Shown here piece by piece: positions 43,674 to 51,897 of a stretch of 64,000 bases of DNA. Position 1 is the first letter of the stretch. Every line of letters starts with the position of its first letter. The notes beneath the pieces are model-generated. The model ran no database searches. It saw only the letters and a program-made list of their open reading frames with translations, and had not been told where the DNA came from. The translations under genes were made by a program, and so were the position numbers. The DNA comes from Bacillus sp. 491mf (lineage in GTDB: Bacteria > Bacillota > Bacilli > Bacillales > Bacillaceae_G): assembly GCF_900112415.1 (NCBI RefSeq), contig NZ_FOLV01000009.1, forward strand, positions 81,768 through 145,767. Reading direction: 5' to 3'.

Positions 43674-44876
43674 TTATTTCACTTCAACTATTGGTGAATT
43701 TTCATGCTTAACGAGACAAGCTGCAAGTAAGCCTAGACCGAGTATGGCTGCAAGTAGAATAAACGTCGTAGTGAAACTGAAAGCTTTCATAAATGTAAAA
43801 GAGATAATTGGACCAAAACTTGTTCCAGCAAATAAAATGACTGTGTACATTGATATTGCAATACTACGAGCTTTACCTCCTAATTGACCAATAAGAGAAA
43901 CTAAAGAAGGTACGGAGAGTGCAATACCACTTACAAAGACAATACTCATTACTGTTAAAAAGAATATGTTTGTAAGAAAGCCCATCGAAGCTAGGGCGAA
44001 AATGGAGAGAAGTAGCGCCCACCGAAGTACAAACAGAACGCTAAAACGTTTTGCTAATTTACCTGCTAGTGGAGACAATATCATTCCTAGGACCCCGAAT
44101 GAACGAATATAAAGAAGTTCGTGATTGTTCATTTGGAAAGGTAGATTAGTTAAATACTGTCCTAAGGTGGTGTACATACTAACAAAAGACATGAGTAGAA
44201 CAAACGCTATTACGTAACTAAATATTAGATTTTTATTAGTAAAGACAGTGCCGAGTTGCTTCATTGGCTCCCAAATATTTTTCTTTTGATTATGACTTAT
44301 ACTTGTTGGTAGTAACCAGAACACTATTGATGCAGTAAGAATATAAACTGCAGAAAGGGAGTAAAAAACAAATTGCCAATGAAATTGTTGGCTTACGTAA
44401 GCACTAAACACTTGACCGACGATTCCGGCAACGAGGAATCCTGTACTAATAAAACCAACAGCACCAACCTTTCTTTCGTTAGGGAATACTTCTAGTGTGT
44501 ACGCTAACGCTACTGGTGAAAATGTTGCAGCAGCTAAACCTTGTAGACCCCTTAATACAACAATATATGAGAAAGAATGAACCATTCCAAGCAGTAATGA
44601 AATGACACTTAAAGAAATTAATCCAATGCATATAATGTTTTTGCGGCCATATTTTTCAGAAATCGCACCGTAAATAAAACATCCACTAGCAAAACCTATT
44701 GAAAATATACTAGAAGTTGTAGCTGCTTGCGATAGAGAAACATGAAAATTATCACTAAACATGGTAATGAGTGGGATACTTACATATAAACTGGACATAA
44801 CAACCATCCCAGTCCAGCATAATATGAGTGTCATAAGATTATAGTTGTGCTGTTTTTCAAAATCGATCGCGATCAT
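43674..44876 (-). CDS. MFS transporter, drug-efflux type
   Basis: 400 aa, twelve transmembrane segments. Motif A is GAISEKYGRKNIICIG, and the TM4-5 region has VVLRGLQGLAAATFSPVALAY, resembling the DHA1/YdhP-type exporters. It diverges in sequence from the two other MFS genes in the window. Its promoter region holds the palindrome TTAGGTAACCTAA (44918-44930), matching the one in front of the marR gene, so it is probably repressed by that MarR protein. Substrate unknown. Confidence 0.88.
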   Translation of the reverse strand: MIAIDFEKQHNYNLMTLILCWTGMVVMSSLYVSIPLITMFSDNFHVSLSQAATTSSIFSIGFASGCFIYGAISEKYGRKNIICIGLISLSVISLLLGMVHSFSYIVVLRGLQGLAAATFSPVALAYTLEVFPNERKVGAVGFISTGFLVAGIVGQVFSAYVSQQFHWQFVFYSLSAVYILTASIVFWLLPTSISHNQKKNIWEPMKQLGTVFTNKNLIFSYVIAFVLLMSFVSMYTTLGQYLTNLPFQMNNHELLYIRSFGVLGMILSPLAGKLAKRFSVLFVLRWALLLSIFALASMGFLTNIFFLTVMSIVFVSGIALSVPSLVSLIGQLGGKARSIAISMYTVILFAGTSFGPIISFTFMKAFSFTTTFILLAAILGLGLLAACLVKHENSPIVEVK

Positions 44877-44917
44877 AAAATCACCTTCACCTTTATTTTA
44901 ATTATATTAACTTATAG

Positions 44918-44930
44918 TTAGGTAACCTAA
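44918..44930. promoter_or_regulatory. MarR-type operator, MFS copy
   Basis: TTAGGT-A-ACCTAA, a perfect 6-bp inverted repeat with a 1-nt centre, 42 nt ahead of the MFS start. It has the same form as the site at 45560. Confidence 0.65.
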
Positions 44931-44940
44931 TTAAATGGCT

Positions 44941-44975
44941 AAAAAAGAGCTACTATCGCTTTGGATAGGTAGCTG
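44941..44975 (-). terminator. terminator of the marR gene
   Basis: On the minus strand AGCTACCTATC...GATAGTAGCT followed by TTTTTT, just beyond the marR stop codon. It separates marR from the MFS transcript. Confidence 0.75.
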
Positions 44976-44986
44976 TTAATTGTTAT

Positions 44987-45535
44987 TTATCGCCCAACTC
45001 CAAGTCGTACTTGCATATTTTCATTTAATTTCTTGATGATTTTCTCAAATACTTGGCGCTCAGTAGGATCTAATTCATCAAAAATAGAGGCACAAACGGA
45101 CCAATAAGTTGGCAATACTTTTTCAACAAACGTACGGCCTTCTTCGGTAATACTGACATGGATTTTTCTACGATCAAACGAGCTGGGTTTTCGTGTAACA
45201 AGGTTTCTTTTTTCCAACCAATCAATCATAGAAGTTGCAGATGCCCGCCTAATTCCTAAACGTTCAGCTATTGCTGAAGGAGTTATCACTTTGTTATCAT
45301 GCAGAGTTATTAAGATTAGCAAATCAAGTTTGCTTTCTGTAATCCCGAAGTGAGCTAACTCTTGATCCATTACATCTAAGATATTATCGCTTAACCATAA
45401 CATGATTAAGCCCATAGAGGCATCATTACGGTTTGTGCTTGATGATGCAGAGTGATTAATAAGGTCTAAATAAGGGTGAATACCCAATTTTGGTAAGGTA
45501 TCATCTGAATATGTTCCTTTTCCGTTCTTACGCAT
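44987..45535 (-). CDS. MarR family transcriptional regulator
   Basis: 182 aa, longer than usual because of a ~40-residue N-terminal extension. The winged helix appears as KVITPSAIAERLGIRRASATSMIDWLEKR and RKPSSFDRRKIHVSITEEG. Its own promoter region carries TTAGATTATCTAA (45560-45572) and the MFS gene carries the same type of site, so it probably represses both. It ends at a terminator, so the two genes form a regulon rather than an operon. Ligand unknown. Confidence 0.88.
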   Translation of the reverse strand: MRKNGKGTYSDDTLPKLGIHPYLDLINHSASSSTNRNDASMGLIMLWLSDNILDVMDQELAHFGITESKLDLLILITLHDNKVITPSAIAERLGIRRASATSMIDWLEKRNLVTRKPSSFDRRKIHVSITEEGRTFVEKVLPTYWSVCASIFDELDPTERQVFEKIIKKLNENMQVRLGVGR

Positions 45536-45559
45536 TTTCTTTATGTCTACTCCCTTTAA

Positions 45560-45572
45560 TTAGATTATCTAA
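45560..45572. promoter_or_regulatory. MarR-type operator, autoregulatory copy
   Basis: TTAGAT-T-ATCTAA, a perfect inverted repeat 25 nt before the marR start, in the same form as 44918-44930. Confidence 0.65.
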
Positions 45573-45675
45573 CTATAATCTATTCTAACTACAAGAAAGG
45601 AATTACGCAAGAGGAATTGTAGGAAAATTTATTCTTTTTTTAGTGGCTGTTATTTTAGAAGGAGAAAGATAATAA

Positions 45676-45927
45676 AGTTCAACTAATAATCAGTGGGGGT
45701 TTTCTTCATCCCCACTGATTATTAGTTGAACTAATCGGGCTTTTACGGGCAGTTTATCTCCCACCTAACTTCTTAAGAAAAGCGGAAGCGGCTCGTCCCG
45801 ACAGAGAGGCGCTTTTGGCCTCGTCCGAGGGGGCGAAACGACCGGAGATTCTAGCCGCTAGAGCTGGACTTTGCTTTCGCCGAATTTTGAGGTGGGAGTA
45901 TTACTGCCCGCGAATAGCGGGATAAAT
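45676..45927 (+). repeat. intergenic repeat, family 2, with 23-bp hairpin
   Basis: The left end is a perfect 23-bp hairpin, arms at 45676-45698 and 45710-45732. After it the sequence CGGGCTTTTACGGGCAGTTT, CTTCTTAAGAAAAGCGGAAG, CGAGGGGGCGAAACG, GAGATTCTAGCCGCTAGAGC, TTTTGAGGTGGGAGTATTAC and CGAATAGCGGGATAAAT is shared with 52676-52947. The edges are shared with the inverted copy at 34469. GC content is above the flanks. The rest of the 45536-46101 gap holds the marR operator. Confidence 0.75.
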
Positions 45928-46010
45928 TAGAGCATGTTTTAATTAAATCTTAATTTCTAAATTTAGACAGCGATAAGCAAAAAAATAATGATGGTAGTTT
46001 TCACTTAATA

Positions 46011-46067
46011 AAATAAAGGAGAGCACATGTTGTAAATGACTAATGCATACTCTCCTTTATTTTTTAC
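46011..46067. terminator. terminator-like hairpin
   Basis: AAATAAAGGAGAG and CTCTCCTTTATTT arms (13 bp) with a 26-nt loop, then TTTT on the plus strand. It lies beyond the 3' end of the minus-strand moxR operon. Confidence 0.6.
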
Positions 46068-46101
46068 ATTGTTTTCATGGAGGTCTTGAAAGCTTTTTAT
46101 A

Positions 46102-47229
46102 TTATTTTTTCTTATTAACTACCTTTTTGTAGTTATATAATGTATGCGCTTCTGTTTTGAATTGCTGAAGAAGAGTGCTATCTTCTTTCTCTCCATACCT
46201 GGCAGTACTATATGCTTCTATAATAATGTTGGACTGAATATATATGTCTTCTTCAGTGCGAAGTCGTTCCATCCATTGTTCCACTGTCTCACCACGTCGC
46301 CGATTGAATGGCGGTTTTAATTTTTTTTCGAGTTTAAAAATTTCTTTGCGAATTGCATTGTTAGGTGGTCGTAACTTTCGGTTTCGCTTTTGTATACTTT
46401 CTTGTTCTGGGCCAACAATGATAGGTTCATAGGCAGACATACGCCCCAATTTGAATTCATGACGCCTTTTATATAGTTTCCGAATCACATATATCGCAAC
46501 AATTACAATAATCAAAGAGGTAAGACATTGGATAATGAATGGATCATATTCTTTAGTTGGACCCGGTGGAGGCTCCAATTTACCTTGCGTTAAATTAGTA
46601 TTTAAAGAATGGTCTGTCTGATTCTGTTCAGATGTTAAGAATAATGGGTTTAAAATATATCCTACTCCTAAAGCAATCCATTGAATAGCATAAGCGATAC
46701 CAGCTCGGACATAAGGGAATAAAGGAATGATCAAAAAACTAATAACCCCAATAGTTGTAACTGACAATAGTCGCATTACTTGTTGGTTTCGATTAAAACT
46801 TGTCATCCATAATGTTAGGAGTGTATGCAAAATGAGTAATCCTATTTCCCATATGGATGGAAACTGCATATGGAGAAGAAAGGAACAAAAAAACCATAGA
46901 AATGCCCCTAATAATTTATGAAATGGTGAGACATTATCTTTTGCATACACAAGAAAAAAGAAAAACGGTAATAATACGCAACTTATTGAAGAAAATAACG
47001 CCATAGAATAGCAAACAATGATTTGTAGAATGAATAGTGCTACAAACCATGTTTTTTTATTTTGTCCAATCTTTACTATAGGTAGTAAACAAATATGACC
47101 AGCTAGCAAAAATAAAACAATATGTACAATTTCTCCTTTTTCGGTTAATAAAGAAAGAAGGAGAAGAAGTATAAAATCATTAACGTACCGAAGCCATGTA
47201 TTCAAGCTGTTCCACCACTCCTTCATCAT
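46102..47229 (-). CDS. multi-pass membrane protein of a MoxR/DUF58 operon
   Basis: About 375 aa (frame open to 47283; start not certain, ATG at 47229 or a TTG at 47205). About seven hydrophobic segments lie in the N-terminal half; one more transmembrane segment (about residues 255-275) follows a Pro-rich linker (LEPPPGPTKEYDP). The C-terminal cytosolic tail has RRGETVEQWMERL.. and YSTARYGEK, a DUF4129-like tail. It lacks a transglutaminase domain, unlike YebA-type partners. It overlaps the DUF58 stop codon, so it is coupled. Confidence 0.7.
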   Translation of the reverse strand: MMKEWWNSLNTWLRYVNDFILLLLLSLLTEKGEIVHIVLFLLAGHICLLPIVKIGQNKKTWFVALFILQIIVCYSMALFSSISCVLLPFFFFLVYAKDNVSPFHKLLGAFLWFFCSFLLHMQFPSIWEIGLLILHTLLTLWMTSFNRNQQVMRLLSVTTIGVISFLIIPLFPYVRAGIAYAIQWIALGVGYILNPLFLTSEQNQTDHSLNTNLTQGKLEPPPGPTKEYDPFIIQCLTSLIIVIVAIYVIRKLYKRRHEFKLGRMSAYEPIIVGPEQESIQKRNRKLRPPNNAIRKEIFKLEKKLKPPFNRRRGETVEQWMERLRTEEDIYIQSNIIIEAYSTARYGEKEDSTLLQQFKTEAHTLYNYKKVVNKKK

Positions 47230-48343
47230 GAACAATATATGTTGGTTGCATTGTATGAGGGATATTGTTTTTAGAAACGCCAAGGAAAAACATCGTAGAC
47301 GACCTCACTCTTTTTCGCATCATATAATGCAGAAAATTCTCTCTCGGCAGTAATGTACTATCTTCTGAAATACGCGCAAGTTCTTCAAGTGCTTTTGCAT
47401 AATGCATAGGACCTTCATTTAACATTAAGTGCAGCGGTCCATCTTCTGCTAAAATGCTAATAAATAACTCAAAAGGAATTTTTCTTTCTGTTGCAATTTG
47501 ACAAATGTATGTCGCATAGGAAATCAAATCTTCTATATTTTCTTTCCATCCAATTCCTCGATCTGAGGCAAGACAGATACAAATTGTCCAGCTATAATTT
47601 TTTACTGCTTCATATTGCTTAGCTTGTAAACTTTGCATTTTCGCTGATGCTTTCCAATGAATGGAACGAAATGATTCCCTTTCATACTGTTTTACTCCGA
47701 CAATTGACGTTTCGTCATGAAAATAAGAAAAATTTGTTCTGTATGAGCCTAGTAATAGTTGCTGTATTTCTTGTAATCCCGCAACTTGCTTTGGAGTAGG
47801 ATAGACAATAATTTCTGTTTTTAATTTATGTATAACGGGTAAATGAACTTGAATGATGTTAAAGGGATCACCAATGATGCATTCAAACTGTTCAATTTGG
47901 AAAACGCCTCGTCTTGTCGCTGTGAACGTTAAATCCCATATGTTCTGTGAGCGAGCAAGTTGTGAAAATGGGAAAGAGAAGAGCGTTTTTGATATTTGTT
48001 CTAGACCATCGTTTGGCTGCATAACGAGCGATGGATTTACATGAAAAAAACATTTTCCATTCACTAGCGGTAATTTTGCTTCATTTTGTAACGAAACGGA
48101 TAGTTGTCCATTTTCTTCAGGAAACAATCTTGTTCTTTGTTTCTTATTGATTATTTGAAAGTGCTTTTCTATGTAATTGACGTATCGATAAATAAAAAAA
48201 GAAAATAGATAATAAAACAGCATCAAATATACGATATATGACTGCGGTAAATAAAATGTGAACAACAGTGTAATCGGGATCGTTAATTTAATGATATGAC
48301 TTTGAAAGAGTAACGGGATCGTGACGAGACGTTGTCCATTCAT
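47180..48343 (-). CDS. DUF58 domain-containing protein
   Basis: 387 aa. Two N-terminal transmembrane helices (about residues 10-52) are followed by a beta-rich middle and the DUF58 core GVKQYERESFRSIHWKASAKM (about residues 215-235). The remaining part has a von Willebrand A-like pattern. DUF58 proteins are partners of MoxR ATPases and are thought to help assemble or load surface or metal-containing complexes. The start overlaps the MoxR stop codon by 4 nt. Confidence 0.88.
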   Translation of the reverse strand: MNGQRLVTIPLLFQSHIIKLTIPITLLFTFYLPQSYIVYLMLFYYLFSFFIYRYVNYIEKHFQIINKKQRTRLFPEENGQLSVSLQNEAKLPLVNGKCFFHVNPSLVMQPNDGLEQISKTLFSFPFSQLARSQNIWDLTFTATRRGVFQIEQFECIIGDPFNIIQVHLPVIHKLKTEIIVYPTPKQVAGLQEIQQLLLGSYRTNFSYFHDETSIVGVKQYERESFRSIHWKASAKMQSLQAKQYEAVKNYSWTICICLASDRGIGWKENIEDLISYATYICQIATERKIPFELFISILAEDGPLHLMLNEGPMHYAKALEELARISEDSTLLPRENFLHYMMRKRVRSSTMFFLGVSKNNIPHTMQPTYIVHDEGVVEQLEYMASVR

Positions 48344-49269
48344 GCTTGCTCAATCTCCACCGGTACATCCACCTCTTTTAAAATTGCTTCTATAATTTCA
48401 TGTTTTGTTGTACGAAGAGCACCTTCCATAGATAAAATAATACGATGCTTCCAAATGTAAGGAAGTAGAACTTGTATGTCTTCTGGTGTACAAAATTCAC
48501 GATTACGTAAAAAGGCAAGAGCTTGAACTGCCCTCACTAAAGCGAGTGTTCCGCGCGGACTAATTCCATTTGCAATAAAATCATGATTACGAGTTGCGTT
48601 AGCAAGTTTGATAATGTAGCTTTCAATAGGTTCTGAAACATGAACATCCTTAACTTTATTTTGTACGTGGATTATATCTTCTAGTGAGATGACTGGATGA
48701 AGTTCATCTAACGGTTTGTTTTTTCGGAAACGTCGCATCATTTGAAGTTCTTCTTCCGGAGTAGGGTAGCCAATCGAAACAGTCATTAAAAAACGATCAA
48801 GCTGAGCATCTGGAAGTGGAAATGTTCCTTGTGATTCAATTGGATTTTGCGTTGCGATTACGAAAAACGGCTTTGGAAGAGGTGTGGATTGCTTTTCAAG
48901 TGTTACTTGTCTTTCTTCCATTGCTTCTAATAAACTCGATTGTGTACGAGGCATCGCACGGTTTATTTCATCAGCTAATAATAAATTTGTCATAACAGGA
49001 CCAAGACGCAGTTCAAATTCACTCGTTTTCGGATTAAAGTATTCAATCCCCGTTACATCACTCGGTAAAACATCAGGTGTGAACTGTACACGTGAAAATT
49101 CCCCGCCAATACTTTTCGCAATGGTTTTTGCCAACAATGTTTTTCCTGTTCCAGGCACATCCTCTAATAAGACGTGTCCATCAGCTAATAAAGAAACTAA
49201 AAGGAGATCAATTATATTTTCTTTTCCAACAAAAACAGAAGAGATATTTTCTTTTAATTTATGTATCAT
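48340..49269 (-). CDS. MoxR-type AAA+ ATPase
   Basis: 309 aa. Walker A EDVPGTGKT (about residues 36-44), ARVQFTPDVLPSDVTG, Walker B LLADEINRA, sensor 1 FVIATQNP, GTFPLPDAQLDRFL, and GISPRGTLALVRA at sensor 2 are all present. MoxR ATPases act as chaperones for VWA-domain partners, here the DUF58 protein. It is the first gene of a three-gene operon, matching B. subtilis yeaC-yeaD-yebA in order but with a different third protein. AAGGAAG precedes ATG. Confidence 0.93.
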   Translation of the reverse strand: MIHKLKENISSVFVGKENIIDLLLVSLLADGHVLLEDVPGTGKTLLAKTIAKSIGGEFSRVQFTPDVLPSDVTGIEYFNPKTSEFELRLGPVMTNLLLADEINRAMPRTQSSLLEAMEERQVTLEKQSTPLPKPFFVIATQNPIESQGTFPLPDAQLDRFLMTVSIGYPTPEEELQMMRRFRKNKPLDELHPVISLEDIIHVQNKVKDVHVSEPIESYIIKLANATRNHDFIANGISPRGTLALVRAVQALAFLRNREFCTPEDIQVLLPYIWKHRIILSMEGALRTTKHEIIEAILKEVDVPVEIEQA

Positions 49270-49395
49270 TTGTTTCTTCCTTTCTAGTACAATCTTTTTG
49301 AATATTTTAACAAATCTTTCTAAAAATTAAAACTATTTCTCGTTATACTGCAATGTAGACCATCTTTTAATGAAGGAATATAAAAATGAGAAGCC

Positions 49396-49761
49396 CTAGG
49401 ATAAAGAGTTACTTGTAATTTGTTTTTGTATTATGGAACAAAGTTGTTTTCTTACATTTTTATCATAAATATCTCGAAATTGTACCCATTCATCGTTGTA
49501 GTAAATTGTGATGTGAGAGCTGAAGAAATAAGGGTGCTCTTTTACTTCCTTGACATTTTCGTAAATGTATTCTTCATATCGCATAGGATTATAGTTGTCT
49601 TTTTCTTTATATATAAACAGCAGCCTTTTATTTGTTGTTAGTATTACTCCCGGTACAGAAGGTCCTTTATGTAGAAATAAAGATAGAGAACATGGTGTGT
49701 GATAAAGGATCGTTTCATCTGCATGGAGTAGGTTTTTTACTGTATCTCGTAATGTTGATAT
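49396..49761 (-). CDS. PH-domain-like protein with an ATA start, possibly inactive
   Basis: The open frame spans 121 codons and reads (ATA)STLRDTVKNLLHADETILYH, PGVILTTNKRLLFIYKEK, FFSSHITIYYNDEWVQFRDI, which has the G.ltLTn.RllF pattern of bacterial PH (YokE-like) domains. The first internal ATG (49584) would remove half the domain. The codon at 49761 is ATA and has AAAGGA 9 nt before it, exactly where an ATG should be. Either ATA is used at low efficiency or the start codon has been lost. Confidence 0.6.
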   Translation of the reverse strand: MSTLRDTVKNLLHADETILYHTPCSLSLFLHKGPSVPGVILTTNKRLLFIYKEKDNYNPMRYEEYIYENVKEVKEHPYFFSSHITIYYNDEWVQFRDIYDKNVRKQLCSIIQKQITSNSLS

Positions 49762-49846
49762 TGTATTCAGTCCTTTCTGTATATTATGATTATATCATGT
49801 GTATTGGTACGATTTAGAAAAAAGTAATGAATAACAGGAGGGAATC

Positions 49847-50317
49847 ATGACTGAAAAACAAGATTATATTCATTTCATCCGAGAGAAAGTAGGGTCTGAA
49901 CTGATTTTTCTTAATTTTGCAGGTGGTATTATTTGTAACGAGGAAGGCGAAGTGCTTCTGCAAAAACGAGGGGATAGAAATGCGTGGGGGTTTCCTGGTG
50001 GCGCCATGGAACTTGGTGAATCTGCTGAGGAGACAGCCATTCGTGAAATATATGAAGAAACAGGGATAAAGGTAACAGTTGAACACTTAATTGGTGTGTA
50101 TACGAAATATTTCGATGAATATCCAAATGGAGATCAAGCGCAGACGATTGTGGTCGTTTTTCAATGCAAACCGGTAGGCGGGTCGTTAAAAGCAGATGGC
50201 AAAGAAACGTTAGAGCTTAAGTATTTTCCAGTTGATGAATTTCCACCACTCTTTGTGAAACAGCATGAAGACGCTTGGGAAGATTGGTTAACAAATAAAA
50301 AGGGATGCTTTAGATAA
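49847..50317 (+). CDS. Nudix hydrolase
   Basis: 156 aa with a complete Nudix box: GGAMELGESAEETAIREIYEETGI is read from GGAMELGESAEE and TAIREIYEETGIKV (about residues 49-74). Upstream, GGIICNEEGEVLLQKRGDRN and WGFPGG are the conserved lead-in. It resembles ADP-ribose or NTP pyrophosphatases of the MutT group. AGGAGGG precedes ATG. It is the third Nudix gene in the window. Confidence 0.92.
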   Translation: MTEKQDYIHFIREKVGSELIFLNFAGGIICNEEGEVLLQKRGDRNAWGFPGGAMELGESAEETAIREIYEETGIKVTVEHLIGVYTKYFDEYPNGDQAQTIVVVFQCKPVGGSLKADGKETLELKYFPVDEFPPLFVKQHEDAWEDWLTNKKGCFR

Positions 50318-50395
50318 TATACCGATAAAGAAAAACTCTTAATCAACAACTATAGCTTACATATTGTACAATCAAATATATATTATAGTCATGTA

Positions 50396-50423
50396 TTGAA
50401 AACGAGGGAAATTATGGTATACT
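50396..50423 (+). promoter_or_regulatory. promoter of the leader ORF-GNAT transcript
   Basis: TTGAAA (50396-50401) and TATACT (50418-50423) with a 16-nt spacer, about 50 nt before the 18-codon ORF. Confidence 0.7.
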
Positions 50424-50478
50424 ATAAAAGTCTGATTAATAGATAATTCAGATAACTACTGTTAAGGAGGCGTTCATA

Positions 50479-50535
50479 ATGACAAATAAAACTATTTTAA
50501 TCACTAATAATAACAAGGGGATTACGCTTAATTAA
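50479..50535 (+). CDS. 18-codon leader ORF with overlapping hairpin
   Basis: ATG 50479 has a perfect AAGGAGG upstream, far stronger than most real genes here, and encodes MTNKTILITNNNKGITLN. The last codons form the 5' arm of an inverted repeat (50518-50533 with 50543-50556; GGGATTACGCT.. with AGCGTATCCC and two bulges). The downstream GNAT start (50579) has its own SD, which sits in the loop of ACATTT/AAATGT (50558-50578). The arrangement looks like a translational or ribosome-stalling leader. No T-tract follows, so it is not a terminator. Confidence 0.5.
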   Translation: MTNKTILITNNNKGITLN

Positions 50536-50578
50536 CAAAAAAAATTAGCGTATCCCGACATTTGAAAGGGGAAAATGT

Positions 50579-51034
50579 ATGGATACATTAAACGTAAAAA
50601 TTGTAGAGTTGAATGCAGAGAATTGGTATGATTGCTGTGAATTAGAAGTTTCGAAAGAACAAAAAAATTATATTGAATCGAATGCTATTTCAATAGCCCA
50701 ATCAAAATTTGAACCATCATTAAAAACTTATGCTATTTATGTTGAAGAAAACGTAGTGGGTTTTTTAATGTTTAACTCTGTAAAAGAAGAACTTGATGGT
50801 TATTGGATATATAGAATAATGATTGATAAGGATTTCCAAGGTAAAGGAATAGGAAAAACTGCCACTCAATTAATGATTTTAGAAATGGAAAAATTACCGA
50901 ATGCACAAAAAATCGTTGTAGGTTATCACCCTGAAAATAAGGGAGCTCACAATTTATATTCAAGTATGGGGTTTGTTGACAATGGCGATAGATTTGGAAA
51001 AGAGATGGCTGTTGTAAAATATATTAATCAGTAA
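50579..51034 (+). CDS. GNAT family acetyltransferase (BltD/PaiA-like)
   Basis: 151 aa. WYDCCELEVSKEQKNYIESN at the N terminus and IYRIMIDKDFQGKGIGKTATQLMILEM with YHPENKGAHNLYSSMGFVDNG match spermidine/spermine acetyltransferase-like GNATs (BltD type). It is translated from GAAAGGGG before ATG 50579 and preceded by an 18-codon leader ORF, so expression may be induced by a ribosome-affecting signal. The substrate is not proven; polyamine is a hypothesis. Confidence 0.82.
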   Translation: MDTLNVKIVELNAENWYDCCELEVSKEQKNYIESNAISIAQSKFEPSLKTYAIYVEENVVGFLMFNSVKEELDGYWIYRIMIDKDFQGKGIGKTATQLMILEMEKLPNAQKIVVGYHPENKGAHNLYSSMGFVDNGDRFGKEMAVVKYINQ

Positions 51035-51091
51035 ATTGAAACTTCCATAATTAGAGATTTTACGGTCTATGAATTGCGGGATAAGATAATT

Positions 51092-51124
51092 AAAGAGCTT
51101 GGGGGAAATCTCCAAGCTCTTTTC
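51092..51124. terminator. bidirectional terminator
   Basis: AAAGAGCTTGG and CCAAGCTCTTT arms (11 bp) between the GNAT gene and the convergent zinc-ribbon gene. Confidence 0.88.
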
Positions 51125-51133
51125 TGTGGGAAA

Positions 51134-51379
51134 TTAAAAAGCTTGATTTTGTGCGGGTTTAATAAATTGCTCTGGATTTTCAATTAATCCGCACGTAGCA
51201 CATTGTACACGATATGTAGGACCTTGGTAGGCCATATGAAATGCACTCATATTTTCGTTTGTATATTCTTCTTCAATTTGGCCAGTTTGTGGATCTAATT
51301 TTACCGGTTTTACTGTTTGTTCAATAATGTTGAATCGTGTGCGATTTGTTTTGCAACTTGGACAAAGCATTGGTTCCAT
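51134..51379 (-). CDS. zinc-ribbon protein, unknown
   Basis: 81 aa. Two CxxC pairs (CPSC near residue 6, CATC near residue 61) can bind zinc; between them lies a charged segment (VKPVKLDPQTGQIEEEY). Both knuckles are present, so the fold appears intact. There is no similarity that I can name. GGAGG precedes ATG and it ends at a shared terminator. Cytosolic, possibly nucleic-acid associated. Confidence 0.7.
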   Translation of the reverse strand: MEPMLCPSCKTNRTRFNIIEQTVKPVKLDPQTGQIEEEYTNENMSAFHMAYQGPTYRVQCATCGLIENPEQFIKPAQNQAF

Positions 51380-51500
51380 TTTAACACACCTCCATTGTTA
51401 GCATTTGATGATATGGCGAAGTTTATTCACAAGGGAAAATTTCTGGAAAGGATTTTCGCATTTTTTGTCAAAATAGTAAGAATGTAAAGGAGAGAAGAAT

Positions 51501-51884
51501 GTGAAACTTCAAATGAAATACATAATTTTGTACGCACAGCAATATGAGGAATGTATTCGTTTTTATCGTGATATATTACAGCTGCCGATAAAAGGTGAAC
51601 ACGGTACATATGTTGAATTTGATACAGGTTCTACCATTTTAGCAATCAATAGTAGAGATGATGTTCGAGAGTTAACTGGATTACCAATTCCCAAGACGTT
51701 ATCACAATCATCTACATTTGAAATCGGATTTGTGGCCGACGATGTTATGGAAACAATACATAACTTAAAAAAACAAGGAGTGACGGTGTTAGTAGAGCCT
51801 GTTACAAAACCATGGGGACAAACTGTTTCTTACGTTTGTGATCCTGATGGAAATTATATTGAAATTTGCAGTTCAATAAACTAA
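51501..51884 (+). CDS. VOC-family protein (glyoxalase/bleomycin-resistance fold)
   Basis: 127 aa with a GTG start behind AAAGGAGAG. The two beta-alpha-beta modules are visible: QMKYIILYAQQYEECIRFYRDILQL and IGFVADDVMETIHNLKKQGV, ending in DPDGNYIEI with the metal-ligand Glu. A small soluble VOC protein of unknown substrate. It is 13 nt ahead of a GNAT gene, so the pair probably forms an operon. Confidence 0.88.
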   Translation: MKLQMKYIILYAQQYEECIRFYRDILQLPIKGEHGTYVEFDTGSTILAINSRDDVRELTGLPIPKTLSQSSTFEIGFVADDVMETIHNLKKQGVTVLVEPVTKPWGQTVSYVCDPDGNYIEICSSIN

Positions 51885-51897
51885 AGGTGGGAACAAA

